Below, in pieces: positions 19,121-28,854 of a stretch of 64,000 nucleotides of DNA (within the stretch, counting starts at the first letter, position 1; every line of letters begins with the position of its first letter). The DNA lies in contig NZ_CP104144.1 of assembly GCF_025200715.1 (NCBI RefSeq), forward strand, positions 1,550,001-1,614,000, given 5' to 3'. A program made the position numbers and the translations under genes. This DNA is from Rhizobium sullae. Its GTDB lineage: Bacteria > Pseudomonadota > Alphaproteobacteria > Rhizobiales > Rhizobiaceae. The notes beneath the pieces were generated by a model, which had not been told where the DNA came from, searched no databases, and was given only the letters and a program-made list of their open reading frames with translations.

Positions 19121-21117
19121 TGGTGATCGATCAGCCGATATCGGCGCAACGCAGCGACCTTTGGAAACTGATCCTGCTCGTCACCATCCCGGCAATTGCC
19201 GCGATGGTCCTGACCTTTGGCGGCGCGGAACGGCTGTTGCCGCCGGCCTCCTGGTGGTCCGCGCTTGTCAATACCGACAATGCGAAATCGGAAGAGCTGC
19301 TTTTCCGGCATGCCTTCATGCCGCGTGTCGCTGTCAGCATCCTCGCCGGCCTGGGGCTCGGGCTATCCGGCATCTTAATCCAGCATCTGCTTCGCAATCC
19401 GCTGGCAGAGCCGACGACGATTGGCACGAATGCCGGAGCGGGGCTGGCCTTGACTGTCGCAACGCTCTACGCCCCCGGCGCGCTCGAAAACGGACGTGGT
19501 GCCATCGCCCTTCTGGGCGGCGCGCTAACGACGCTCGTCGTCTTCGCGCTCGCACAGCGCCGGCAATTTTCGCCGGTGGCCGTCATTGTCTCGGGGCTTG
19601 TCGTCAGTTTGACCTGCGGCTCGGCGAGCGCCCTCCTCATGGCGATCAACCGCGAGTACACCGAGGATCTTTTCATCTGGCAGAGCGGATCGTTGATCCA
19701 GAATGGCGACGCCGTCGCCCGAACCCTCCTTCCGCAGATTGCTGTTTGCAGTGTCTTGGCATTCATGTTCCTGCGGCCTTTGCGGCTGCTGGAAGCCGGC
19801 GATGAAAGCGCCGGCAGCCTTGGCATGAGGCCGGCAGCCATCAGGCTGATCGGTCTTTCGATTGCAGTAGCAATGAGCGCATTCGTCGTTGCGGCAGCCG
19901 GTGTCATAAGCTTCATTGCACTAGCCGCCCCTGCCTTCGCGCGCATAGCCGGTGCAAGGACGCTGCTGCAGCGCATGGTCTGGTCGCCTCTGATTGCCGC
20001 CTCGCAGCTTTGGCTGGTCGATCAACTGATCCAGTTCCACTTCGGAGAGGTGGCATTTCCGGCAGGCGCTGCGACAGCACTACTCGGCACGCCTTTGCTG
20101 TTCTTCTTCCTGCTTCGTTTGAAGACCGTCACCCTGGGCAGCCGAGAGGGCACATTCACCGCCGTCACTCCTTGCGGAATGCCGGCGCTTCTTCTGCTTG
20201 CCGTAGCACTCGTTGTTGCAACAGGTCTTGCTTTCTTCCTGGGAAAGGGTGCAAACGGCTGGGGTTGGATCGCGGCAGCACAGATTGGCGAATTGGCCGA
20301 ATTGCGGCTGCCACGGATCGGCGTGGCGCTTGCGGCCGGAGCCATGTTTGGCGTTTGCGGCACATTGCTCCAGCGGATGACTACAAACAGCATGGCCGCT
20401 CCCGAAGTGATCGGTGCCTCAGGTGGGGCGAGCCTCGGCGTACTTGCTCTTTTTGTCGGCACGTCCAGCATCGATCGGCTTTCACTGGGAGTGGCCGCAA
20501 GCTTCGGCGCCTTCGCAACACTCGCGCTCGTCCTGTTTATCGCTGGCCGGCAGCGCCTTTCGCCGGAGAAGCTTCTACTAGCAGGCACATCTGTGACGAC
20601 GCTTGCTTCGGCGCTGGCCGCTCTCGTTCTTGCGAGCGGCGATCCGAGAACGGACTTCCTGCTCGCCTGGCTTTCAGGTTCCACTTATACGGCGACGCCC
20701 AGCCAGGCGATTGCGACAGTGGTTGTTGCACTCCTTCTTCTTTCTTTGGCGCCTTTGACGGTCCGCTGGCTCGCCGTCCTGCCGCTTGGCGAAACCGTGT
20801 CGCGCTCCCTGGGCCTCGGTGTCGTTTCCGCTCGCGCCATCCTGCTTTGCCTCGTCGCAATTCCGACGGCCGTCGCAACACTGGCGATTGGACCTTTAAG
20901 CTTCGTCGGGCTGATGGCGCCGCATTTCGCGAGAATGTCGGGTTTCCGCAAACCGGCCGTCGAAATATTCGCTTCTGGCCTATACGGCTCAATCATCCTG
21001 ATTGCGGCCGACTGGGCGGGAAGAACTATCATTTTTCCGTGGCAGATACCGGCAGGTCTGCTGACAGCTCTCGCCGGCGGCCCGTTTTTTCTGATCGCGA
21101 TGAGCCGCTCCCGATAG
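19117..21117 (+). CDS. fhuB: Ferric hydroxamate permease FhuB (two fused permease domains)
   Basis: 666 residues, about twice the usual FecCD permease length, with two homologous halves as in FhuB. The first has LGLGLSGILIQHLLRNPLAEP and the second FGVCGTLLQRMTTNSMAAPE, each followed by the GASGG/GTNAG-type loop. About 20 membrane segments are expected. Fusion into one chain is typical of the hydroxamate system. It overlaps fhuD by ATGA and ends 31 bases from a convergent kinase gene. Confidence 0.92.
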   Translation: MMVIDQPISAQRSDLWKLILLVTIPAIAAMVLTFGGAERLLPPASWWSALVNTDNAKSEELLFRHAFMPRVAVSILAGLGLGLSGILIQHLLRNPLAEPTTIGTNAGAGLALTVATLYAPGALENGRGAIALLGGALTTLVVFALAQRRQFSPVAVIVSGLVVSLTCGSASALLMAINREYTEDLFIWQSGSLIQNGDAVARTLLPQIAVCSVLAFMFLRPLRLLEAGDESAGSLGMRPAAIRLIGLSIAVAMSAFVVAAAGVISFIALAAPAFARIAGARTLLQRMVWSPLIAASQLWLVDQLIQFHFGEVAFPAGAATALLGTPLLFFFLLRLKTVTLGSREGTFTAVTPCGMPALLLLAVALVVATGLAFFLGKGANGWGWIAAAQIGELAELRLPRIGVALAAGAMFGVCGTLLQRMTTNSMAAPEVIGASGGASLGVLALFVGTSSIDRLSLGVAASFGAFATLALVLFIAGRQRLSPEKLLLAGTSVTTLASALAALVLASGDPRTDFLLAWLSGSTYTATPSQAIATVVVALLLLSLAPLTVRWLAVLPLGETVSRSLGLGVVSARAILLCLVAIPTAVATLAIGPLSFVGLMAPHFARMSGFRKPAVEIFASGLYGSIILIAADWAGRTIIFPWQIPAGLLTALAGGPFFLIAMSRSR

Positions 21118-21148
21118 ACATCGCCTTTCGCCTTAGGAGCCGAAACGA

Positions 21149-22783
21149 TCAGTCGCCGTTCAATGCAAGCGAACGAATCTCGCGATCGGCCGACTGCAGC
21201 AGTTCGAAAGCGCGGTACCTGTTTTTGTGCAGGACCGCAATCGCGCCACCCGTTGGATGGAACGTTTTCGACAGATGCGACATCGCCTTCATCGCTTCCG
21301 GCAGAGAGTCGTTGTGTCCGGCGGCTACGGAGCCGAGCATTGCCGCACCCAATAGCACCGGCTCTTCGGTGTCAGAGATTGCCACCGGCACATTCGTCGT
21401 GTCGGCCAGAAGCTGTCGGACAAGATTGCTTTGCGCGGCACCGCCGCTGGCAACGATCAGGTCAAGCTTGATGCCGTCTTGCGCCAGCTTTTCCAAAAGC
21501 TGCTTGAGGCCATAACCAATGCCGCAAAGGCCGGCAATATAGAGCGAAATCAGATTGGAGATATCGACATCCAGTCCAATGCCTGCGACGATCGCCCGTG
21601 CATCGGGATCGGCATGCGGCGACCGGTTTCCAAGAAATTCCGGCACGACATGGATAGACTTCGCAAGTTCGACGGCACGCGTTAGGTCCGGGCATATTTC
21701 CGCGACCTGCCTATCCAGCCATGCAACGAGAGTGAGACCCGCCGCTTCCGCCTTTGCGCGCGCCTCGGCAGATGCCGGATGCATGGTCACCAGATGGTCT
21801 ATGGCCGCACCTGCAGCCGACTGCCCGCCTTCCGTCAGCCAGAGCCCCGGCACCATTGCTGAGTAATACGGACCCCAGACGCCACCGACGAAAACCGGAT
21901 TGTCACTTGAAGCCATCGAACAGGCCGACGTACCGAAGATATAGGCAAGCCTGTTTCTGACATCCGAACGGCCGTTTGCGTCCGCGCCGCCGAGTGTGCC
22001 GGCGCCGCCTGCATGCGCATCGATCAGCGCCGCTCCGACGGGAGTTCCGGCCGGCAGCCCAAGATCGGCAGCGGCGTGTTCGCTGAGCCCATCTGCCAGC
22101 GCCGTGCCTGGGTCGACGATGTCCGTACCTATCCTGGAAAAGCCTTCTGCTGCCAATTCTTCGAGCCCGATCGCCTCAAAGTACTGGGCGTCCCAGCGCT
22201 TTTCGTGGGCAAGATAGGTCCATTTGCAGGTGACCGTGCAGACAGACCGGCTAAGCGAGCCGGTTGCACGCCAGGTCAGAAAGTCCGCAAGGTCAAAGAA
22301 ATGGCCGGCAGCGGCAAAGGAGGCCGGCAGATTGCGCTTCAGCCAGAGAAGCTTCGGCGTTTCCATTTCCGGGGAGATCCGCCCGCCCACATAACGCAGG
22401 ACCGCGTGGCTTCCAGCATTGATCTCGGCCGCTTCGCCAGCGGCGCGGTGATCCATCCAGACGATAATATTGCGGTTGGGATCGCCGGAAGGACCGACGG
22501 CGACCGGCGCACCATCGGATTTCACCGCAACGAGAGAACAGGTGGCGTCGAATCCCAGGCCGGCGACGGCGGTGGCTGAGATCCCAGCCATTGAGACGGC
22601 TTCCCTGGCGCTGTCGCAGACGGCTTTCCAGATCTGTTCGCTGGATTGCTCGACGATGTGGCCCGCCTCATACCAGATCGTGATCGGACGTTTGGCGGAC
22701 GCCAGCAGCGCCCCGTTCTCGTCGAAGACCCCTGCCCGTGCGCTGCCTGTACCCACGTCGACGCCGATAAAAAACCGCGCCAT
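21149..22783 (-). CDS. FGGY-family carbohydrate kinase, probable D-ribulokinase type
   Basis: 544 residues. The N-terminal ATPase core FFIGVDVGTGSARAGVFDE is the ribulokinase-type FGGY start. Further marks are GLGFDATCSLV, NIIVWMDHRAAGEA, and the C-terminal GGGAAQS-like turn IVASGGAAQSNLVRQLLAD. It would phosphorylate a pentulose made by the SDR dehydrogenase encoded just upstream. The ATG at 22783 lies two bases after the SDR stop; a TTG at 22789 overlapping that stop is an alternative. Last gene of a five-gene operon. The exact sugar (ribulose, xylulose or other) is not decided by sequence alone. Confidence 0.82.
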   Translation of the reverse strand: MARFFIGVDVGTGSARAGVFDENGALLASAKRPITIWYEAGHIVEQSSEQIWKAVCDSAREAVSMAGISATAVAGLGFDATCSLVAVKSDGAPVAVGPSGDPNRNIIVWMDHRAAGEAAEINAGSHAVLRYVGGRISPEMETPKLLWLKRNLPASFAAAGHFFDLADFLTWRATGSLSRSVCTVTCKWTYLAHEKRWDAQYFEAIGLEELAAEGFSRIGTDIVDPGTALADGLSEHAAADLGLPAGTPVGAALIDAHAGGAGTLGGADANGRSDVRNRLAYIFGTSACSMASSDNPVFVGGVWGPYYSAMVPGLWLTEGGQSAAGAAIDHLVTMHPASAEARAKAEAAGLTLVAWLDRQVAEICPDLTRAVELAKSIHVVPEFLGNRSPHADPDARAIVAGIGLDVDISNLISLYIAGLCGIGYGLKQLLEKLAQDGIKLDLIVASGGAAQSNLVRQLLADTTNVPVAISDTEEPVLLGAAMLGSVAAGHNDSLPEAMKAMSHLSKTFHPTGGAIAVLHKNRYRAFELLQSADREIRSLALNGD

Positions 22784-22785
22784 GG

Positions 22786-23514
22786 TCAAAGGTCCGTGCT
22801 ATGCGGCAGGATGACGAGGTCACGGATCGTCACGTTGCGTGGCCGCGTCAGCATGAACAGCACCGCCTCTGCAACCTCCGTGGCTTCCATCAATCCTCCT
22901 GCGGCTATCGTCTCATCGAGCTTTTCCTGAGGCCAGTCGCTGATCAGCGCCGTGACGACAGGACCGGGCGCTACCGCGCCGACGCGAATGCCGTGTTTTA
23001 TAACCTGGCGCCTGACCGTATGGACAAACGCCTGCACCGCATGTTTGGACGCGGTATAGATCGGCTCCCAGACCACGGGCACCAGACCGGCGATCGAACT
23101 GGTCATGATGATGTCGCCGGTCTTCCTTTCCACCATATGAGGCAACACCGCCTGGACAGATCTGAAGGCCGCATTGATGTTCAGGTTCAGCATCCGGTCC
23201 CAGGAATCGGGATCACCGTCGACGACGTCTCCGCCGATGTAGGAACCGGCATTGGCGTGGAAAATGTCGAGCTTTCCGAACCGTTCCAGGATCTGCGGCA
23301 TCATCGTCGAGACGCTGGCCGGGTTGGTCAGATCGACGACCAGAGGGAAGGCGTCCGTACCCAGCTCGGAGCATATGCTCCTCAGAGAATCGCCTGCTCT
23401 GTCGATGAGAGCAACGCTCACACCCTCCTTTAATAAAGACTTGGCGCATTCAAGACCGATCCCCGAGGCAGCTCCGGTAATCGCTGCGACCTTTCCAGAA
23501 AGTTCCTGTCCCAT
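22786..23514 (-). CDS. SDR-family dehydrogenase, probable polyol dehydrogenase
   Basis: 242 residues with the classical SDR pattern: cofactor loop TGAASGIG (about 13), Asp near VVDLTN, HANAGS, catalytic Ser in MTSSIAG, and YTASK. Start at the ATG after AAGGATTGAT; the longer frame overlaps the permease. Between a sugar permease and a pentulose kinase, it most likely oxidises a pentitol (ribitol-like) to the ketose, giving the kinase its substrate. That substrate is inferred from context. Confidence 0.8.
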   Translation of the reverse strand: MGQELSGKVAAITGAASGIGLECAKSLLKEGVSVALIDRAGDSLRSICSELGTDAFPLVVDLTNPASVSTMMPQILERFGKLDIFHANAGSYIGGDVVDGDPDSWDRMLNLNINAAFRSVQAVLPHMVERKTGDIIMTSSIAGLVPVVWEPIYTASKHAVQAFVHTVRRQVIKHGIRVGAVAPGPVVTALISDWPQEKLDETIAAGGLMEATEVAEAVLFMLTRPRNVTIRDLVILPHSTDL

Positions 23515-23539
23515 ATCAATCCTTGCTTTCGTAGTTGTA

Positions 23540-24790
23540 TCAGGCACGGCCGTGCGAAACTCTCGACCGGCGCGCCAGCGAGTCGACGATGACTGCAATG
23601 GCAAGAACAGCACCGGTGATCATGTAGCGAAGGGCCGAAGACAGATCGAGCATCGTCAGACCGCTTGCGATCGACTGGATGACGATGATGCCGAGAAGTG
23701 CTGAGTAAGCGCTGCCGCGACCACCGAAGAGGCTTGTTCCGCCGATGACGGCTGCTGCAATCGCATTCAAGTTGACGTCTCCCGTCCCGGCCTGCTGGCT
23801 TGCCGAGGCAAGACGCGCCGCGGCGAGCACCCCGCCAAGTGCGGCAAACATTGCGCAGAGAACGAAGGCGCTGGTGTATATCCGCCGTACATTGATGCCT
23901 GCGCGGCGCGCGGCCTCGCGATTGCCGCCGACGGCCGCCATCGACCGCCCCCATTGAGTCCGTGTCAGCGCGTAGTTCATCACGATCGCCAGCACGACGA
24001 AGAGGGCAAACATCCAGGGGATGCCGCGGTCCTGATTGAGATAGAAGACGACGAATTCGAGAAGGATGGTGATGGCAGCCACGCTGGTGACGAGGCCACC
24101 GATCGAGCGAGACGAGAGGTTGGCTTGCCGGCGCCGTTGAGCGGCCCGATAGCCTGCAATCAGCATCACGACTCCCGGCAGCAGCGCGAAAAGATATGCA
24201 AGCGGGCGCGGAATGACGAGCAGCTGACCGAAGTTCACCAAGGACGAGCCATAGGGCAGGTTGATCGAGCCTGTGGCGCCGAGCAGATAGAGCTGCATTC
24301 CGAGCACCGCCAGCAGACCCGCGAGCGTCGAAACGAAGCTCGGCATTCCGAGACGATTGAAAAGCAGCGCATAGAGCGAGCCGATCAATCCGCCGACAAG
24401 GACGGCGGCGATGATCGCGGCCGCGACGGGCCAGCCCTGATTGACCCAGAGCATGCCGACCATGGCCGAAGCAAAGCCGCTGATTGAGCCGACAGACAGA
24501 TCGATCTCGCCAACCATCAGCACGCAGACTATACCGAGCGAAATCACACCGACAGTCGACGCGTCGAAAAGCAGGTTTGCAAGGTTGTTGCTGGAAAGGA
24601 AGGTCGGATTGAGGGTGCCGAACACGGTCCAGATGATCACCAGGCCGACGACCACCGGCAGGGAACCGAGATCGCCGGAGCGCACCTTGTCGATGGACGA
24701 GCGGATCTTCGCACCGATACCGGCATCATGACTGACGCGAACATCGCCGCGATCAAGCAGCGTTGCGGTTTGTTTCACATCGCTGGTCAT
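23540..24790 (-). CDS. Sugar ABC transporter permease (XylH/FrcC-like)
   Basis: 416 residues, longer than RbsC and close to XylH in size, with many membrane segments. Family marks: [20 protein letters not shown] near residue 95 and [15 protein letters not shown] near 355. A hydrophilic N-terminal tail of about 40 residues precedes the first membrane segment. It overlaps the upstream ATPase gene by four bases and is followed 25 bases later by the dehydrogenase gene. Confidence 0.89.
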   Translation of the reverse strand: MTSDVKQTATLLDRGDVRVSHDAGIGAKIRSSIDKVRSGDLGSLPVVVGLVIIWTVFGTLNPTFLSSNNLANLLFDASTVGVISLGIVCVLMVGEIDLSVGSISGFASAMVGMLWVNQGWPVAAAIIAAVLVGGLIGSLYALLFNRLGMPSFVSTLAGLLAVLGMQLYLLGATGSINLPYGSSLVNFGQLLVIPRPLAYLFALLPGVVMLIAGYRAAQRRRQANLSSRSIGGLVTSVAAITILLEFVVFYLNQDRGIPWMFALFVVLAIVMNYALTRTQWGRSMAAVGGNREAARRAGINVRRIYTSAFVLCAMFAALGGVLAAARLASASQQAGTGDVNLNAIAAAVIGGTSLFGGRGSAYSALLGIIVIQSIASGLTMLDLSSALRYMITGAVLAIAVIVDSLARRSRVSHGRA

Positions 24791-25629
24791 GGGTGACCCT
24801 CCTGCCTGATATCCTGCTGCGCCTGACGGCGGCCCGCGCGGCGCGAGACCGCATTTTCTGTTGCTCCGGTAATAGCAGTGACGAGTTCCTGGTTGGACGC
24901 ATCAGGATAGAAAATTCCATTGTTCCGCCCGAGCCTGAGGACGACGATGCGATCGGCCACCGCACGAACGTCTTCCATATTATGGCTGATCATCACGACC
25001 CCGAGCCCGCGGTCGCGCACGCGCTCGATCAGGTTCAGCACCTCGGCAGTCTGGGCAACGCCAAGAGCAGCGGTGGGTTCATCGAGCAAAATGAGCTTCG
25101 GCTCCAGGAGCAGCGACCGGGCAATCGCCACCGTCTGGCGTTGTCCACCGGAAAGCGATGCAATCGGAATGCGGACGCTGGGAATGCGGGCAGAAAGCTC
25201 GTTCAGAAGCGTCCAGGCACGAACCTCCATCGCCGTCTCATCAAGCCTCAGCGGAGCGAGCTCCCGGCCGAGGAAGATGTTGGCAACGACGTCAAGGTTC
25301 TCGCAAAGTGCAAGGTCCTGAAACACGGTCGCGATGCCCAGGGATAAGGCCGCACTCGGGTCGGTCAGCGTCACCTTGTTGCCGCGGAAGGTGATCTCAC
25401 CCGAACTCGGCTGGTGCACGCCGGCAAGGATCTTCACCAGCGTGGACTTGCCGGCGCCGTTGTCGCCGACGAGCGCCACCACTTCGCCGGCATGAACATC
25501 GAGATCGATATCGGTGAGCGCCGAGACGGCACCGAAATGTTTCGAGATCCCTCGTAGGCTGAGCACCAATTCGCCGGCAGAGGCTGTTTGATCGGGAGCG
25601 TCAGTCATCTGTCGCGAGCCTTTCATCAT
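24787..25629 (-). CDS. Sugar ABC transporter ATP-binding protein (single domain, FrcA-like)
   Basis: 280 residues with one ATPase domain: Walker A VGDNGAGKST, signature LSGGQRQTVAIARSL, Walker B LILLDEPTAALG and H-loop MISHNMED. The single-domain form matches FrcA of fructose-type importers rather than RbsA. I chose the ATG at 25629, with GGAGGG about 10 bases upstream; a second ATG directly follows, and another at 25608 gives a shorter N-terminus. Confidence 0.87.
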   Translation of the reverse strand: MMKGSRQMTDAPDQTASAGELVLSLRGISKHFGAVSALTDIDLDVHAGEVVALVGDNGAGKSTLVKILAGVHQPSSGEITFRGNKVTLTDPSAALSLGIATVFQDLALCENLDVVANIFLGRELAPLRLDETAMEVRAWTLLNELSARIPSVRIPIASLSGGQRQTVAIARSLLLEPKLILLDEPTAALGVAQTAEVLNLIERVRDRGLGVVMISHNMEDVRAVADRIVVLRLGRNNGIFYPDASNQELVTAITGATENAVSRRAGRRQAQQDIRQEGHP

Positions 25630-25690
25630 GAATTTTCGACCCTCCGGCCGCCCACAAGGACGGTCGAAGGGCAACTTGGGAGGGAACCGA

Positions 25691-26776
25691 TCAGCCGCCG
25701 ATGCCGAGCGTCTTGCAGCCTTCGGCGTAGCGATCCGTGCAGAGCTGCTCCGGCGTCTGGATCGGCTTGCCATTGACCGTCTTGTCGATGATCTCGGCCT
25801 TCAGGTTTTCAGCGGTAACGAGCGCCGGCGTGAAGAGTTGCGTCGGCGTATCGAAGAGCTTGGTGTCGGCCTTCGGCGCTTCGCCCGACAAAAGCTGGAT
25901 GGCGACATTCGCCGCAGCCGCGGCCACGATCTCGCTTGGCTTGGAGATGGTGTTGTACTGATCGCCCGCGATGATGAGCTGCAGACCCGCGATCGTCGCA
26001 TCGTTGCCGGTGACCGGCGGCACAGGATCGATGCCGGCAGCCTTAAACGCTGCAACGGCAGCACCACCCGTGCCGTCATTGGCGGCCACAACGCCGATGA
26101 TCTTCTTGCCGAACCGGGTAATCTGGCCGCTTGCCCATTGCTGAGCCTTCGGCGGAGCCCACTCCGGCGTATCGAACTCCGCAAGGATCGGATAGCCGCC
26201 TTCGGCAAGGCCGGCATGGATACCCTTCTTGATCAGGCCTGCTGCAGCATCCGTCGGCGAGCCGTTGATCTGAAGAAGGCCACCGTCGCCGGCCTGGACG
26301 TTCTTCGCCTTCAGATGATCGACGAGCGATTTGGCGATCATCTTGCCGATTTCCTCGTTGTTGAAGGAGACGTAATAGTCTGCGGCGGCAGATGGGATCG
26401 GCCGGTCATAGGCAATGACCTTCACGCCCTGGCTCTGCGCCATCTTGACGAGCGACGCGGCAGCTGTGGAATCGACCGGGTCGAGCACGATTGCCTCGGC
26501 GCCCTGCGAAATCGCCGAGTTGAACTGCTGCTGCTGGCGCGAAGCGTCGCCGTTTGCGTTCTGGTAGATCACCTTGCAGCCGGCGCAGAGTTTCTTCATT
26601 TCCGCTTCGAAGCCCGGATAATCGTGCTCCTCGTAGCGTGTGGAGCTCTGATCTGGCATCAGAAAGGCGACCGTTGCATCGGTCACCTTTGCAGACTGCG
26701 CAAAGGCGGACGTACCGCTGAGAAGACCGACGGCGAGCGCTGCTGCGCCTGCTAATTTCCATGCGAATTGAGTCAT
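25691..26776 (-). CDS. Sugar/polyol ABC transporter periplasmic substrate-binding protein (XylF-like)
   Basis: 361 residues with a signal peptide (FAWKLAGAAALAVGLLSG, cleavage near AFAQS) and the type I sugar-binding fold: ATVAFLMPDQSSTRYEEHD, AIVLDPVDSTAAASLV, VIAYDRPI, VVAANDGTGGAAVAAFKAAG. These resemble XylF and ChvE. Start at the ATG with GGAGAG upstream. First gene of the transporter-dehydrogenase-kinase operon. Ligand inferred to be a pentitol or pentose. Confidence 0.86.
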   Translation of the reverse strand: MTQFAWKLAGAAALAVGLLSGTSAFAQSAKVTDATVAFLMPDQSSTRYEEHDYPGFEAEMKKLCAGCKVIYQNANGDASRQQQQFNSAISQGAEAIVLDPVDSTAAASLVKMAQSQGVKVIAYDRPIPSAAADYYVSFNNEEIGKMIAKSLVDHLKAKNVQAGDGGLLQINGSPTDAAAGLIKKGIHAGLAEGGYPILAEFDTPEWAPPKAQQWASGQITRFGKKIIGVVAANDGTGGAAVAAFKAAGIDPVPPVTGNDATIAGLQLIIAGDQYNTISKPSEIVAAAAANVAIQLLSGEAPKADTKLFDTPTQLFTPALVTAENLKAEIIDKTVNGKPIQTPEQLCTDRYAEGCKTLGIGG

Positions 26777-26901
26777 AGGAATCTCTCCGTTCCCAAATTG
26801 TAACTGTTTCGATGAAGCCTCAAGCTCGCCTCGAGCTCGACACCCTTTGTGCGATCCGGCCTTTCGAAGCGGGTTCTTGACCGGCGCTTCAGGCTGGTGT
26901 G

Positions 26902-26936
26902 CGGACAAGCAATCCCGTTCGGACAACTGGTGTCCG
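26902..26936. promoter_or_regulatory. CGGACAA repeats between araC-type gene and its probable target operon
   Basis: CGGACAA occurs at 26902-26908 and 26920-26926 (18-base period), and an inverted TGTCCG at 26931-26936 makes CGGACA-N4-TGTCCG. AraC-family regulators typically bind direct repeats about two helical turns apart. The site lies 126 bases upstream of the binding-protein start. Function inferred. Confidence 0.4.
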
Positions 26937-26982
26937 TTCGCCTCGCCCTGATTGTTCGTTTCCTCCTCCCCGGTCCTCCCTT

Positions 26983-27867
26983 TTAGGCGGCCTCCACCGC
27001 TCTTGCGTTTTGTGCCAGCAATGTTCTGAAGCGCGAGGGCGCCATGCCCTTCTGATCCAGAAATCGGCGATTGAAATTCGAGATATTGTTGAAGCCGGCC
27101 GCAAAGCAGATGTCGGTGATCGACATGGCTGTCTCGCTCATCAGCAGGTGGCAGGCAAAGTTGATCCGCAGCCGGTTCACATATTGAACGAGCGCCATTC
27201 CGGTGTGCCGGCGGAAGCTGCGGGAGAACGCGCTCGGGCTTTGCCCAGTCAACTCGGCAAGGTCACCCTCGCTGAAGGGTTCGGTTAGATGCGTGTTGAT
27301 ATAGGCCAGCGCCTGGTTCACCCCAGCAGACATGAACCCCGACGGATCCGGATGATAGAGCGCACTTGCAAGGGTACGCGTGCCCTGTGCAGAACTCAGC
27401 GCGTTGAGCACGTTCATGAAAAGCTCGATCCGGCGAATTCCTTTGGCTTCGACCAGTTCCCCGAGGAGCGGGCCGACGCGCGTCGTCGTTTCGGGCGTGA
27501 ATAGCGCACCCCGGCGGCTCATTTCCAGAATGCCGGCACAAGCCGAAAGCTCCGGAAAAACCCGGCTTGCATCCGCAAGGAAAGACTCAGTGAATTGAAG
27601 CACCCGGCAGCGCAGCGGTAGGCATGTGCCCGGCGGCACGTCGCTTACCCAATTATGCGGCAGGTTCGGTCCGGTGAGCACAAGGTTGCCCGGTTCGAAC
27701 TCGCCGATGAAATCACCGACGAAATATTGCCCCGTCGTTGCGACGACATGGTGGATTTCATATTCGGGATGGAAATGCCAACGGACCGTACGGTAGGGGT
27801 AGCCATGCTCCCAGGCCTTGAAGGACTCGCCGCTGCCGATCGCGACCACTTCCAAATCCGGATTCAT
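26983..27867 (-). CDS. AraC-family transcriptional regulator with cupin sensor domain
   Basis: 294 residues. The N-terminal part (20-120) is cupin-like, with RWHFHPEYEIHHVV and LTGPNLPHNW. The C-terminal part (190-290) holds the two AraC helix-turn-helix motifs: FSEGDLAELTGQSPSAFSRSFRRH and MSITDICFAAGFNNISNFNRRF. It lies upstream of the pentitol-type operon on the same strand, 206 bases from the binding-protein gene, and is the obvious candidate activator for it. Confidence 0.88.
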   Translation of the reverse strand: MNPDLEVVAIGSGESFKAWEHGYPYRTVRWHFHPEYEIHHVVATTGQYFVGDFIGEFEPGNLVLTGPNLPHNWVSDVPPGTCLPLRCRVLQFTESFLADASRVFPELSACAGILEMSRRGALFTPETTTRVGPLLGELVEAKGIRRIELFMNVLNALSSAQGTRTLASALYHPDPSGFMSAGVNQALAYINTHLTEPFSEGDLAELTGQSPSAFSRSFRRHTGMALVQYVNRLRINFACHLLMSETAMSITDICFAAGFNNISNFNRRFLDQKGMAPSRFRTLLAQNARAVEAA

Positions 27868-28192
27868 GGAACCTTCCTCCCTGCGCTCTGACCGGAGTTT
27901 CTCCGGTAATGGCGCCTCCTCCCAGAGGTCATCGCTTCTTATGACAGGACTTTACGCGCGGACATCAGCGATCGCTACTACGCCATCGACCCCTCACTGA
28001 TACTTTTTTGACAATTCTACTGCAATTTGTGGCAAATCGCGCAAGTTTCTCCGTCTCGGCACAGCCGATCAACGGCAAACGTCGAAGCCAGCACGTTCCG
28101 GCGCCGAGTTGTGCGACACCGGCCCCAAACCTCACTTACGTGTAACGGCTGTTCAAGCTATGCTGAAGAACGTGGGATGGAGATTTTGCAGC
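27868..28192. other. Divergent intergenic region
   Basis: About 325 bases between the araC-type gene (leftward) and a dihydrofolate-reductase-like gene (rightward). A TTGACA hexamer near 28008 could be part of a rightward promoter but I saw no matching -10 box. No gene or strong repeat noticed. Confidence 0.4.
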
Positions 28193-28723
28193 ATGGCGAA
28201 GATCGTCTTCGGAATGAACCAGTCCCTGGATGGCTATGTCGACCATCAGGAATTTGCACCAGATCCCGCGCTCTTTCGTCACTGGATAGAGCACGTGCGC
28301 GACCTCACCGGCAGTGTGTACGGTCGCCGCATGTACGAGGTCATGCGCTACTGGGACGAAAACCGTCCTGAGTGGGGTGCGGAGCAACACGAGTTCGCGG
28401 CGGCGTGGCGGCGCCAACCGAAGTGGGTCGTGTCGCGCTCGTTGAAGGCGGTCGGTCCCAACGCCACACTTGTCGAGGACGACATCGAGGCGGTGATCCG
28501 TGGCCTGAAAGCTCAACTCGTTGGGGAGATTGCAGTTTCCGGACCAGACCTGGCACGAAGCCTAACCGACCTTGGTCTTGTCGATGAGTATCGACTCTAC
28601 TTCCACCCAATCGTGCTTGGTCGCGGCAAGCCATTCTTTGCCGGCCCACGGCCGCCGCTCCGCCTCATGGCGAGCGATTTAATCGGCGAGGACGTGATCA
28701 GGTTGACGTACGTTCCTGCCTGA
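28193..28723 (+). CDS. Dihydrofolate reductase family protein (RibD C-terminal-like)
   Basis: 176 residues. FGMNQSLDGYVD at the start, YGRRMYEVMRYWDE, KWVVSRSL and GLVDEYRLYFHPIVLGRGKPFF are typical of the DHFR-like/RibD_C family common in soil bacteria. These proteins are presumed NADPH-dependent reductases, but most have no known substrate. Start chosen at the ATG after GGAGATTTTGCAGC; an earlier in-frame ATG gives an unlikely N-terminus. It stands alone. Confidence 0.82.
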   Translation: MAKIVFGMNQSLDGYVDHQEFAPDPALFRHWIEHVRDLTGSVYGRRMYEVMRYWDENRPEWGAEQHEFAAAWRRQPKWVVSRSLKAVGPNATLVEDDIEAVIRGLKAQLVGEIAVSGPDLARSLTDLGLVDEYRLYFHPIVLGRGKPFFAGPRPPLRLMASDLIGEDVIRLTYVPA

Positions 28724-28854
28724 ACACGCAACTCGCCGCGCGTCCGCCTACACGCTCGCCAAATCAGCGCTGGGGCTTGCATTCGATCGAGGTGAAGTTC
28801 ACTGCCTATCGGCGGGCGCAATGAGAAATCCACCGCAGAGCACTCAACCATCTA

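Noticed and set aside
28109..28192. Earlier start for the dihydrofolate-reductase-like protein
   Set aside because: Family proteins begin at the Met of MAKIVFGMNQSLDGY, which has GGAG upstream.
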